The notes under the pieces are model-generated. The model searched no databases, was not told the origin of the DNA, and saw nothing but the letters and a program-made list of their open reading frames with translations. A program made the position numbers and the translations under genes. 64,000 bases of DNA. It comes from Actinoplanes regularis (lineage in GTDB: Bacteria > Actinomycetota > Actinomycetes > Mycobacteriales > Micromonosporaceae). The stretch's first letter is position 1, and each line of letters begins with the position of its first letter. Below are positions 23,337 through 30,913 of the stretch, piece after piece. Location: positions 62,001 to 126,000 of the forward strand of contig NZ_FZNR01000014.1 in NCBI RefSeq assembly GCF_900188005.1, given 5' to 3'.

Positions 23337-24137
23337 TCAGGCTGGGCCTCCGTGCCGGCCGGCCACGCCGAGGGCGGCGGCCGCCTTGGCGACCCGATCG
23401 GCATCGGTGACAAAGTAGGCGCCCGGATCGTCGTCCCCCGGCCGGAGGGCCGCGCAGGTCCCCGCCCCGGCGGCACGCCGCTTCGCCGACAGGTGGATCG
23501 CGTCCACGCCGGCGGCCGTCAGCGCCGGGATGTCGTCCAGGCGGACGCCGCCACCGGCCATGATCTCGATCCGTCCCGCGGACTGCCCCGCCAGGCCGGC
23601 GAGCTCCCCCACAGCCTGGCCGGCGGCGGCCTTGCCACCCGAGGTCAGCACCCGGTCGACCAGGCCGAGGTCGAGCAGCTCCGCCAGGGCCTGGGTGATC
23701 GAGGCGGTCTGATCGAACGCGCGGTGGAACGTCACCGTCACCTCCGGGGCGCTCTCCCGGGCGGTCTCGGCCAGCAGGCGCAGCGCGGCCGTGTCGACGG
23801 CGCCGCCGTCGGTCAGCGCGCCGACCACGACCCCCTGGGCGCCGGCGCGGCAGACCGCCCGGACCTCCGCCGCCGCGGTGGCCAGCTCGTCGGCGTCGTA
23901 GACGAAGTCTCCCGGCCGCGGCCGGATCAGGACGTGAACGCCCTGCCACGGCCGGCCCGGTTCCCGGGGCTGCGGGGTGAGCGCCGCGAGGCCGGCCAAT
24001 GTGGTGTCCAGCAGCCCTTCCGACGGGGTCAGGCCGTCGACCTCGAGGGCCGAACACAGTTCGACCCGGTCGGCGCCGCACCGATAGGCGGTGCGCGCAC
24101 CCTCTGCGGAGGTCACCGCGATCTCCAGAGCCGTCAC
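23337..24137 (-). CDS. cutC: CutC family copper homeostasis protein
   Basis: A 266-residue TIM-barrel protein with all typical CutC segments: LEIAVTSAEGARTAYRCGADRVELCSALEVDGLTPS at the N-terminus, VHVLIRPRPGDFVYDADEL, GVVVGALTDGGAVD, VTFHRAFDQT, VLTSGGKAAAG and IEIMAGGGVRLDDI. The family is linked to copper tolerance, although its biochemical role is disputed. It starts with GTG preceded by AAAGGCGG. It is convergent with the ptsI remnant, whose stop lies eight bases away. Confidence 0.92.
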   Translation of the reverse strand: MTALEIAVTSAEGARTAYRCGADRVELCSALEVDGLTPSEGLLDTTLAGLAALTPQPREPGRPWQGVHVLIRPRPGDFVYDADELATAAAEVRAVCRAGAQGVVVGALTDGGAVDTAALRLLAETARESAPEVTVTFHRAFDQTASITQALAELLDLGLVDRVLTSGGKAAAGQAVGELAGLAGQSAGRIEIMAGGGVRLDDIPALTAAGVDAIHLSAKRRAAGAGTCAALRPGDDDPGAYFVTDADRVAKAAAALGVAGRHGGPA

Positions 24138-24202
24138 GGCAGCCGCCTTTCAGGAAGATCCGTTGACCATCAGCCTAGGCCCGGCCGGTCGACCATGATC
24201 GC

Positions 24203-25240
24203 TTAGGCTGCGGGCAGGTGCGCCGTGGTGAACGGTTCCAGACGAGCGCGCAGGTCCGCGTAGGTGGCCACGGTCAGCGGTGTCAGCACGATGCCGGAGA
24301 TCAGCGACGCCACGGCGCTCAGGACCGTCCCCATCAACGAGTTCGCGATGACGGCTCCGGTACTCGTGACGGCCGACGTGTCCGGGAACGTCGATCCCCA
24401 CAGGATCCCGCTCCAGGTACAGCTCACGCACACGAAGGCCAGGCCGATACCGATGCCCAGTCCGGCGATCGCGCCGACCCGGCTGACGGCGGCGCCGAGG
24501 TCGTGGTTGAACAGCTTGAAGCAGCGGGTGATGACGTTGCCCCGCTCGAACAGCACCACAACCGGCAGCACGACGAAGACCGCCCCGACGTAGATGACGG
24601 GCAGGATGCACGCCAGCAGCGCGACGAGCATGATCAGTCCCGACAGCAGCGTCCAGCCGATCAACGCCGGCACTCGCGGCAGCGCCGCTCGCACGGCCTG
24701 GCCGAAACTGACCTGCGCGCCGGTCGCGATGGTGACCACCAGCCGCGCCGTGGCGAGGGCCGCGACGGAATAGATCAGCCACATCAGAACCGAGGCGACC
24801 AGCAGGGCGCCCGTGGCGGCCACGGTTTCACCGGTCCCGAAGGAATCGCCCCCGTCCCTCTCGTCCCTCGCGGCGAGGTCGGCGAGGAGCTGGCTGGGGA
24901 TCATCAGGACCAGGCCGGGGACGATCGCACACAACTGCATCAGGGCCAGCACCCGCCAGCCTCGCCGGATGATCGCGAAGCCGCGCCGCCACCAGCCCGC
25001 GAAGTCGGCACTGATCAGGGGATCGGCCGGGTCGAACCGCGGGTCGGCGGGTGGCATCCCCCAGCCGGGATGGCCGGTCGGCCCCGGAAAAGGTTGAGCC
25101 GGTGGCGGTTGGTCCGACGACCAGCCGGGTCCACCGGCCGGCCCCGGAGACGGTTGAGATGGCGGCCAGCCGGGCTCGCGCGGTTCGCCGGGTTCACCGG
25201 GCTGTTCGCCGTACGGGCCGAAGGGTGGGTGTTGCGACAT
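24203..25240 (-). CDS. Multi-pass membrane protein with proline-rich N-terminus
   Basis: From the ATG at 25240 (MSQHPPFGPYG), preceded by GGAG at nine bases, the protein has 345 residues. The first 90 are Pro/Gly/Gln-rich and disordered (several PGPTG- and PSQP-like repeats), then DFAGWWRRGFAIIRRGWRVLALMQL begins a domain with six membrane segments (about 115-335). The overall layout matches actinobacterial DUF7847/glycerophosphodiester-phosphodiesterase-membrane-domain-like proteins, whose role is unknown. A downstream gap of 65 bp separates it from cutC. Upstream it faces a long, divergent promoter region. Confidence 0.78.
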   Translation of the reverse strand: MSQHPPFGPYGEQPGEPGEPREPGWPPSQPSPGPAGGPGWSSDQPPPAQPFPGPTGHPGWGMPPADPRFDPADPLISADFAGWWRRGFAIIRRGWRVLALMQLCAIVPGLVLMIPSQLLADLAARDERDGGDSFGTGETVAATGALLVASVLMWLIYSVAALATARLVVTIATGAQVSFGQAVRAALPRVPALIGWTLLSGLIMLVALLACILPVIYVGAVFVVLPVVVLFERGNVITRCFKLFNHDLGAAVSRVGAIAGLGIGIGLAFVCVSCTWSGILWGSTFPDTSAVTSTGAVIANSLMGTVLSAVASLISGIVLTPLTVATYADLRARLEPFTTAHLPAA

Positions 25241-25667
25241 GCCGGTCACTCCGAACGGATGTGGGCAAGACCCGCCGTGGCCCGGCACGCCGGACAGGGG
25301 GTACGGAAGCATGGTTGGCCGCAGTACAAAACGGCTCAACCAGGTTGATCATAGCCCGATTCGGGACGTGGCACGCCCAATCGGTCCAGTCAACCCGGGA
25401 CGATAGACCGGTTTCGACCATTTGCGATGTGGATCACCACGGGGAACCGACAGGTGACATTGATGCACGACTTGGTGGCGGGATAGGGTGAATTGTCCGG
25501 CCACATGAAACAGACGCTGCTGTGGACGCCCACGCCCGAGTATGTCTGAAAAGATTTTCCGCGCCTTTGAATGAACGGCCCGGACGGTTGCGGCCTCAGC
25601 TCGAAAATGGTCCGATATGCCGTTGACAGCATTCGCTGCTCGATTACGGGGAAAGGGAACGCCTGGC
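25241..25667. other. Gene-free divergent promoter region with one small palindrome
   Basis: These 427 bp contain no convincing gene. The one distinct element is TCAACCAGGTTGA at 25336-25348, an inverted repeat with a single central base, about 95 bp before the membrane-protein start. The part nearest the oxidase gene is lower in GC (for example around 25500-25570) and is the likely promoter, but I cannot pick a reliable -10/-35 pair. Confidence 0.4.
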
Positions 25668-27770
25668 ATGCGTACGCGTCGCGGCCTCGTCACTTCCGGA
25701 CTACTGTCCGTATTATTACTATTCGGGACCTCCACCACCGGATCCGCCGCCGCCAATGTCGAGCACACGCATGCCGACGGCCACGTCCACGAACACGCCG
25801 AGGGCCAGGCGCACGACGACTCGCCCGAGCACATGGCCCAGGATCTGGTGGGAACACCGATCGGGGTCATCGAGCAGCGGACCGCCGGGAACGCGGCGCG
25901 GATCCAGCGTGCGACCGGGTTGCGCCCGGGAACGGCGCGGAGCAAGGCGTCGCTGGCCACCGACCCGGGCCAGTCGGGATCGTGGAGTCCGGTCGTCGAC
26001 ACGCCCGTCATTCCGGTCTTCCAGGCGGTACTGCCGAACGGCAAGGTGCTGATCTGGGACTCGGTCGGCGACAATGCGGCGGAATCCTATCCGGATCACA
26101 GCTTCACACGCGCAATGGTGTGGAATCCGGCGGACGACACATATAAGCGGGTTGATTTACAGGGTTCCAACATCTTCTGTGCGGGTTTCGCGCATCTCAG
26201 CAACGGCAATATTCTGATCGCCGGCGGCAATGCGAACGCACAACTGCAAGGCACGGTCCGGACCTACGTCTTCAATTGGCAGAACGAAACGTGGACGCGC
26301 GGCAATGACATGGCCGCCGCGCGCTGGTACCCCTCGGTCGCGGAGACGGCGAACGGCGAGGAGGTCATCATCGGCGGAGGCCCCGCGACCGCCGAGGTCT
26401 ACCAGACGAACGGCGCCCTCCGGCCGCTCACCGGCTTCACCCAGTACAGCGCCCGCATCTACCCGTTCCTGGGCTCGCGCCCGGACACCCAGCTCGGCCT
26501 CTTCGGGCCGTACGCCACCGGGTACACCATCAACACCGCGGGAAACGGCGTGATCACGGCGACCAGCACCCGCGACACGATCGCGCGGGAGTACGGGAGC
26601 TTCGCCACGTACGACATCGGCAAGACCATCGTCGTCGGGGGCGGAAAGATCACCGAGGGCGGTGTCGCCAACGTACCCACCCGGACCGCCGTCGTCGTCG
26701 GCACCACCGGGCAGCCCATGACCGTCGCGCCGACCGGATCCCTGGCGACCGGCCGGCGGCAACTCAACGCCACCCTGCTCGCTGACGGCTCGGTCCTGGC
26801 GACCGGCGGCATGACCAGCGCGGCGACCTCGCTCCTGGTCGACCTGGATCATGCCGCGACGACGGCGGAGCGCTGGGATCCCGTGACGAACCAGTGGACG
26901 GTGCTCGCCGGCGCCGGTCGCATCCGGCAGTATCACTCGACGGCCTCGCTGTTGCCGGACGGGCGGGTGATGACCGGCGGCGGCGGAATCTGCAGCGACT
27001 GCATGACCGTCGGATACCTCGAGAAGAACATCGAGTACTTCACTCCGCCGTACCTCTACAAGAAGGATGGCAGCGGTGACCTGGCCGAGCGACCGGTCAT
27101 CTCCGCGGCACCGGCCAGCGTCGGCATCAACACGGCGTTCACGATCTCCTCGCCGCAGGCCACGAGCATCAGCAAGGTCGCGCTGGTCGGCCTGAGCGAC
27201 GTGACTCACAGCATCGACCAGGGGCAGCGCTACGTGCCGTTGGCGTTCTCGGCCTCCGGCACGACGCTGACGGTCACCGGTCCTCCGACCGGCGGGGTGG
27301 CGCCGCCCGGCTACTACCTGCTCTTCGTCATCGGCGCCGACGGCGTCCCGTCGATCGCCAGGACGGTTCAGGTCGCCAAGAGCCCGAACCCGCTGATGAG
27401 CCCGGTCAAGAGCAGCAGCGGGCGCTGCGTCGACGTGCCGCAGGCGGTGCTCACGATCCGGACCTACCTCCAGACCCACACCTGCAACAACACGAAGGCA
27501 CAGGCGCTGAGCCGGCTTCCGGGCGACAAGACGCTGCGTGTCCTCGGGAACTGCGCCGACGTACCGAATCGGAATTTCGCGGTGGGTCAGCGGATCTGGG
27601 CCTACACGTGCAACAACACTGCCGCGCAGACGTGGCAGTTCGGTTCGGACGCCACGATCCGGCCGACGGCGAGTCCCACGCTGTGTCTGGCCGCGGCGTC
27701 GACGGCGGAGGACGCGGCGATCGCACTCGCGACGTGCAACGGCAACGCGCTTCAGAAGTGGACCTGGTGA
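25668..27770 (+). CDS. Secreted copper-radical (galactose/glyoxal) oxidase with ricin-B lectin domain
   Basis: The start is the ATG at 25668 preceded by GAAAGGGAAC; this gives 700 residues. A signal peptide (1-28) is followed by a His-rich stretch (VEHTHADGHVHEHAEGQAH, 31-49). The seven-bladed kelch core holds the whole copper-radical site: Cys171 in FCAGFAHLSNG, crosslinking partner Tyr221 in ARWYPSV, axial Tyr422 and His423 in RQYHSTASLLPDG, and His514 in VTHSIDQGQR. DUF1929 follows, then a ricin-type beta-trefoil (about 575-700; paired Cys and QTWQF/QKWTW). The enzyme would oxidise a primary alcohol or aldehyde to produce hydrogen peroxide outside the cell. The substrate is unknown; no cslA-like gene is adjacent. 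Confidence 0.9.
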   Translation: MRTRRGLVTSGLLSVLLLFGTSTTGSAAANVEHTHADGHVHEHAEGQAHDDSPEHMAQDLVGTPIGVIEQRTAGNAARIQRATGLRPGTARSKASLATDPGQSGSWSPVVDTPVIPVFQAVLPNGKVLIWDSVGDNAAESYPDHSFTRAMVWNPADDTYKRVDLQGSNIFCAGFAHLSNGNILIAGGNANAQLQGTVRTYVFNWQNETWTRGNDMAAARWYPSVAETANGEEVIIGGGPATAEVYQTNGALRPLTGFTQYSARIYPFLGSRPDTQLGLFGPYATGYTINTAGNGVITATSTRDTIAREYGSFATYDIGKTIVVGGGKITEGGVANVPTRTAVVVGTTGQPMTVAPTGSLATGRRQLNATLLADGSVLATGGMTSAATSLLVDLDHAATTAERWDPVTNQWTVLAGAGRIRQYHSTASLLPDGRVMTGGGGICSDCMTVGYLEKNIEYFTPPYLYKKDGSGDLAERPVISAAPASVGINTAFTISSPQATSISKVALVGLSDVTHSIDQGQRYVPLAFSASGTTLTVTGPPTGGVAPPGYYLLFVIGADGVPSIARTVQVAKSPNPLMSPVKSSSGRCVDVPQAVLTIRTYLQTHTCNNTKAQALSRLPGDKTLRVLGNCADVPNRNFAVGQRIWAYTCNNTAAQTWQFGSDATIRPTASPTLCLAAASTAEDAAIALATCNGNALQKWTW

Positions 27771-27861
27771 CGAAAGTGGACGGTGCCGGAACCGGCGGCG
27801 GAAAACGGGTCGGGAAATGTCGGGTGTGGGTGCTACGGTCCCCGGGCAGAAAGGGGACACC

Positions 27862-28593
27862 GTGCCGAAGCTGAATCAGATCATCGCCGTGGAGAAGGGC
27901 GTCAAGAGCAAGGCGTTCGCTGATCTGAGCGACGCCCACCACGCCGTTCAGAAGACGGGGCCGCTGGCCGGCATCTCGCGGACCTACCAGCCGAAGGACG
28001 AGGAGGGCGAGCAGCTGCCCGCCGAGTCGACCCGGGTGCAGATCAAGGCCGAGGAGATTCTGCGCGACGTCGCGGGCACGCTGACCCGGCTCTTCGACGT
28101 GACCGCCACGAAGGACTTCACCAACTGCGTGGCGCGGGCGGACGTGGTGGTCGAGGGGCGGACGATCGCCCACGAGGTCCCGGTGACCTATCTGCTCTTC
28201 CTGGAGAAGCAGCTGGTCGACCTGCACACGTTCGTGAAGAAGCTGCCGGTGCTGGACGCGGCCGAGAGCTGGGTGCGCGACGACTCCACCGACAGCTGGC
28301 GGACCGACCCGGTGCGGACCAACCGGACCAAGAAGGTGCCGCGCAACCACGTCAAGGCGGAGGCCACCGACAAGCACCCGGCGCAGGTCGAGGTGTACTA
28401 CGAGGACGTCGCCGTCGGTTACTGGACGACCGTGAAGTTCTCCGGGGCGCTGCCGGCCAAGCGGGTCAACGAACTGCTCGACCGGGTGCTCGCCCTGCAG
28501 ACCGCGGTCAAATTCGCACGCGAGGAGGCGAACAACACCGAGGCCACCGACCAGCGGATCGGCGCGGCCGTGTTCGGTTACCTCTTCGAGTAG
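27862..28593 (+). CDS. DUF7873 family protein, upstream of tRNA-like RNA locus
   Basis: From the GTG at 27862 (MPKLNQIIAVEKGVKSKAF), preceded by AGAAAGGGGACACC, the protein has 243 residues. It matches my recollection of a family found widely in actinobacteria and now labelled DUF7873: KLNQIIAVEKGVK, HHAVQK, LAGISRTYQPKDEEGEQLP, RADVVVEGRTI, TYLLFLEKQLVDLHTFVKKL, TKKVPRNHVKAEATDKHPAQ and YWTTVKFSGALPAKRVN. The sequence is soluble, highly charged and mainly helical with no catalytic motif I recognise. The stretch immediately downstream (28594-28980) contains tRNA-like pieces in permuted order, and the protein may bind or process that RNA (inference from position only). Confidence 0.8.
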   Translation: MPKLNQIIAVEKGVKSKAFADLSDAHHAVQKTGPLAGISRTYQPKDEEGEQLPAESTRVQIKAEEILRDVAGTLTRLFDVTATKDFTNCVARADVVVEGRTIAHEVPVTYLLFLEKQLVDLHTFVKKLPVLDAAESWVRDDSTDSWRTDPVRTNRTKKVPRNHVKAEATDKHPAQVEVYYEDVAVGYWTTVKFSGALPAKRVNELLDRVLALQTAVKFAREEANNTEATDQRIGAAVFGYLFE

Positions 28594-28612
28594 GAGACTC
28601 CCCCGTGGGAGC

Positions 28613-28707
28613 GCGGGGGTGCGCCGGGCGACCGGCGCGAAGCTGACAGCTGAGGCTGAAGCTGAATCCACCGGTGACAGTGCGGGTTCGAGTCCCGCCC
28701 CCCGCAC
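28613..28707 (+). ncRNA. tRNA-like fold in conventional order (alternative to permuted unit A)
   Basis: GCGGGGG (28613-28619) can pair perfectly with CCCCCGC (28699-28705). Between them lie GCGCCGG-GCGA-CCGGCGC (28621-28638, a 7-bp hairpin with a GNRA tetraloop in the D-arm position), CAGCT/AGCTG (an anticodon-arm-like hairpin) and the T arm GCGGG-TTCGAGT-CCCGC (28682-28698). The same 3' acceptor strand also pairs with an identical 5' strand downstream, so this fold competes with permuted unit A. No CCA is encoded. Confidence 0.4.
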
Positions 28708-28767
28708 GATCCGCGCGGGGGTAGCCCAACTGGCAGAGGCAGCCGGTATGAGACTCAGATTCTCGCT
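28660..28767 (+). ncRNA. Circularly permuted tRNA-like unit A (leucine-type candidate)
   Basis: The 3' half comes first: ACCGGT (28670-28675), a six-base variable region, a canonical T arm GCGGG-TTCGAGT-CCCGC (28682-28698) and the 3' acceptor strand CCCCCGC (28699-28705) followed by discriminator A. After nine bases comes the 5' half: GCGGGGG (28715-28721), TA at positions 8-9, a D arm GCCCAACTGGCAGAGGC with GG, then A and GCCGGT (28742-28747). The acceptor strands form seven perfect pairs, and GCCGGT/ACCGGT forms the anticodon stem with one G-U. Flanks GAATC/GATTC (28664-28668 with 28758-28762) close the precursor. If joined at 28754 and 28670, a loop AUGAGAC with U33 and A37 results. No CCA is encoded. 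Folding by eye only. Confidence 0.6.
28749..28765 (+). ncRNA. Anticodon-arm-like hairpin with loop CTCAGAT
   Basis: TGAGA-CTCAGAT-TCTCG forms a five-pair stem (one G-U) with a seven-base loop that has U at position 33, CAG at the anticodon positions and A at position 37, exactly the layout of an anticodon arm reading a leucine codon. It lies seven bases after the D arm of unit A and is followed by a variable-arm-like hairpin GGTCAG/CTGATC (28772-28777 with 28787-28792). It overlaps the trailer of unit A. Confidence 0.4.
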
Positions 28768-28817
28768 CCAAGGTCAGCATTCTCCACTGATCACCAGATC
28801 GAACGGGTGCGGACGAC

Positions 28818-28890
28818 GACACCGGATGCCGGTTCAAATCCGGCCCGCCGTGCTTCGAACGGCGGTAGTTTAATGGCAAAACCCGGTGTC
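28818..28890 (+). ncRNA. Circularly permuted tRNA-like unit B
   Basis: GACACCGG (28818-28825) opens the 3' half, followed by the T arm GCCGG-TTCAAAT-CCGGC (28828-28844) and the 3' acceptor strand CCGCCGT (28845-28851). After the seven-base linker GCTTCGA comes the 5' half: ACGGCGG (28859-28865), TA, a D arm GTTT-AATGGCA-AAAC (28868-28882) containing GG, and CCGGTGTC (28883-28890). Acceptor strands pair perfectly over seven bases, and GACACCGG/CCGGTGTC pair over eight. The T loop fits the TTCRANY consensus. The variable region would be very short (two to five bases), so the mature form may not be a normal tRNA. No CCA is encoded. Confidence 0.6.
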
Positions 28891-28945
28891 ATTATGACTG
28901 ATCCATGCCCTTAAAAGTGCTGGTGTGTGCAATTCAGTGGCAATC

Positions 28946-28978
28946 GAGTCCCGGCGAATGGCCATTTCGCCGGGACTC
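28946..28978 (+). terminator. Strong hairpin ending the tRNA-like locus
   Basis: GAGTCCCGGCGAA (28946-28958) pairs perfectly over 13 bases with TTCGCCGGGACTC (28966-28978), loop TGGCCAT. It follows the last tRNA-like piece by 55 bases and precedes the next gene by 116 bases. There is no T-tract, as is common for actinobacterial terminators. The rest of 28979-29094 shows only the next gene's ribosome-binding site. Confidence 0.7.
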
Positions 28979-29094
28979 ACCATTTCCGGCCGGGAACACC
29001 CCCGGCGTCGGCGGCGCCGACCGGCGGCTGACTGGTCGCCGCCCCGGCGGACGTGCGAGCATTCTGTCCTGACCTGCGGTAATGGGGAGGGAAC

Positions 29095-29964
29095 ATGCGT
29101 ACGGTGACTCGCCGGGTCACGCTCTGGCAGGCCGATCTCGAGGCCTCGGGCTGCACCGCCCCGGAGGAGATCGCCGAGGTCCTGCACGGCCAGGACCCGG
29201 TCACGGTCGTCCTGGAGCACCGGGTGAAGGGGACGACCGCGGTCCGGGAGGTCTTCGAGGCGACGTTGGAGCAGGTGGAGGCCGGCTGGCGGTTCACCGG
29301 CATCGCCTGGCCGGCCGACGTCCGGACCGGGATGTTCGTGACCGTCTCCTGGCAGGCCGGCCGGGACGCGGTGGTCCTGCGCACCAAGGTGACCGAGGAC
29401 CCGATGCGGATCGACGGGGTGAACTACTACCACGAGTACGACCCCACAGTGGTCACCCGCGACTACGACCCGCGCCCGTCGAACCGGGGCCAGGTGCTGA
29501 AGACGATCCGCAAGCTGGGCCGGGTCTTCGAGGACGGCAGCGCGATGTTCCCCGAGGAGGCGCTGGCAAAGCAGTCCGGGCTCGGCCGGGGGCAGAAGGG
29601 CGCGTTCCTGCTGAAGAACGCGGTTGAGCAACTGATCCGGGAGGGCTACGTGACCCGGCTGGCGGGCAGCGTCGCCGACAGCGGCCTGCCCTCCTACCCG
29701 GCGGTCGACGGGGAGGAGCCGGCCGACCTGCTGTTCTACGCCCCGCTGCTGGAGCCGGCGCTGCCTCCCAGCGAGACGGAGAGCGAGGCTCATGATCGCC
29801 GCGAGCACTGGGTGAAGGGCTTCATCCGGAAACTGCCGCCCGGCGCCCAGCCTTCCGAGAAGCAGTTGTCCGCCTTCCACCGCGCGGTGGAGAACGAGCA
29901 GATGGACGAGGACGCGCTCGAGCCCGGCTACACGTATGTCAAGAAGCACCACCGGCACGGCTGA
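29095..29964 (+). CDS. Hypothetical protein with winged-helix-like segment, next to tRNA-like locus
   Basis: The ATG at 29095 is preceded by GGGGAGGGAAC, a very good ribosome-binding site. The product has 289 residues. An N-terminal beta-rich part (to about 110) is followed by LKTIRKLGRVFEDGSAMF, EEALAKQSGLGRGQKGAF and LLKNAVEQLIREGYVTRLAG, which has the helix-turn-helix-wing shape of a winged helix and is strongly basic. The C-terminus has a charged helical tail. I do not recognise the family. It is separated from the tRNA-like region by a terminator-like hairpin and may be an independent gene; its last 26 bases overlap the convergent LysR gene. Confidence 0.7.
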   Translation: MRTVTRRVTLWQADLEASGCTAPEEIAEVLHGQDPVTVVLEHRVKGTTAVREVFEATLEQVEAGWRFTGIAWPADVRTGMFVTVSWQAGRDAVVLRTKVTEDPMRIDGVNYYHEYDPTVVTRDYDPRPSNRGQVLKTIRKLGRVFEDGSAMFPEEALAKQSGLGRGQKGAFLLKNAVEQLIREGYVTRLAGSVADSGLPSYPAVDGEEPADLLFYAPLLEPALPPSETESEAHDRREHWVKGFIRKLPPGAQPSEKQLSAFHRAVENEQMDEDALEPGYTYVKKHHRHG

Positions 29965-30841
29965 CCTCACGCAACGCGTCCAGCACGGTCCGGACGGCCG
30001 CCCGGTGCAGGGTCTCCGGCCGGGTGAGCACGTCGATGTGCCGGCCGGCCGGCAGGTCGGCGAGCGGCCGCAGCACCAGCCGCGGGTCGGGCACCGTGGT
30101 GTGCCCGGGCAGCAGCGCCAGTCCGGCACCGGCGGCGACCATCGACGCGGTGACGGTGAACTCGTTGACCCGGTGCACGATGTCGAGCGGCCGTCCCGCC
30201 GCGGCCGCGATCGCGGTCAGCACTCCGCCCACCGGGAACCCCTCGTGCACGCTGATCCACGGCTCACCGGCCACGTCGACGGCGGTGAGCCGTGCTCTGG
30301 CGGCCAGCGGCGAGTCGGCGGCCATCGCGACGTACAGCGGCTCGTAGATCAGGGGCAGCACGGTCACCCGGTCGGCCGGCCAGGGCGGGCTGTGCTCCAG
30401 CCGGTGCGCCAGCACCAGGTCGTAGTCTCCGGCCAGGCTGGGGAAGTCGGCCCGCGCGACATCCTCGTCGGCGCAGCGCACCGGCGGCCCCCCGGTCTCC
30501 GCGAGCCGCCTCAGGAGCGGCCCGAACCAGGTCAGCGCGGCGCTGTGGAACGCGGAGACGGTGACCGGCGCGGACGGATCGTCGAGGTAGGCGCCGACGG
30601 CCCGGTCGGCTCGGTCGAGCGCGGTCATCACCTCGACCGCCGCGACGGCCAGGGCCCGCCCCGCCTCGGTCAGCACCAGCCGCCGGCCGCTGCGCTCGGT
30701 CAGCGGCACCCGCGCCGACCGCTGCAGCGTGTTCAACTGCTGGGACACCGCGGACGGCGTGATATGCAGGGCGCGGGCGACCGCCGCGACGCTCCCCCGG
30801 TCCCCGAGCTCGCGTAACAGCCGCAGATGGTGCGGATCCAT
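29939..30841 (-). CDS. LysR family transcriptional regulator
   Basis: A 300-residue LysR protein: MDPHHLRLLRELGDRGSVAAVARALHITPSAVSQQLNTLQR forms the helix-turn-helix, and the remainder is a periplasmic-binding-like effector domain with EDVARADFPSLAGDYDLVLAHRL and VAAGAGLALLPGH. It belongs to the HTH_1/substrate-binding type common near small transporters. It is divergent from an EamA transporter gene 72 bp away, its most likely target; no distinct LysR box was found by eye. Its 3' end overlaps the convergent hypothetical gene. Confidence 0.9.
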   Translation of the reverse strand: MDPHHLRLLRELGDRGSVAAVARALHITPSAVSQQLNTLQRSARVPLTERSGRRLVLTEAGRALAVAAVEVMTALDRADRAVGAYLDDPSAPVTVSAFHSAALTWFGPLLRRLAETGGPPVRCADEDVARADFPSLAGDYDLVLAHRLEHSPPWPADRVTVLPLIYEPLYVAMAADSPLAARARLTAVDVAGEPWISVHEGFPVGGVLTAIAAAAGRPLDIVHRVNEFTVTASMVAAGAGLALLPGHTTVPDPRLVLRPLADLPAGRHIDVLTRPETLHRAAVRTVLDALREVSRAGGAS

Positions 30842-30913
30842 GAGGCTCCACTACATCGTCGATTCAGAGGTTGCCCTCTTGTCTACCGGATCGGCGCGTC
30901 GGAGGCTCACCCC

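Noticed and set aside
28619..28873. Small plus-strand frame across the tRNA-like region
   Set aside because: No ribosome-binding site, and it runs through T arms and acceptor stems that are better explained as RNA structure.
28664..28890. Ordinary tRNA genes
   Set aside because: T arms and D arms are excellent, but the halves are in the wrong order for a normal tRNA and the pieces that are in order do not give perfect acceptor stems in both units.
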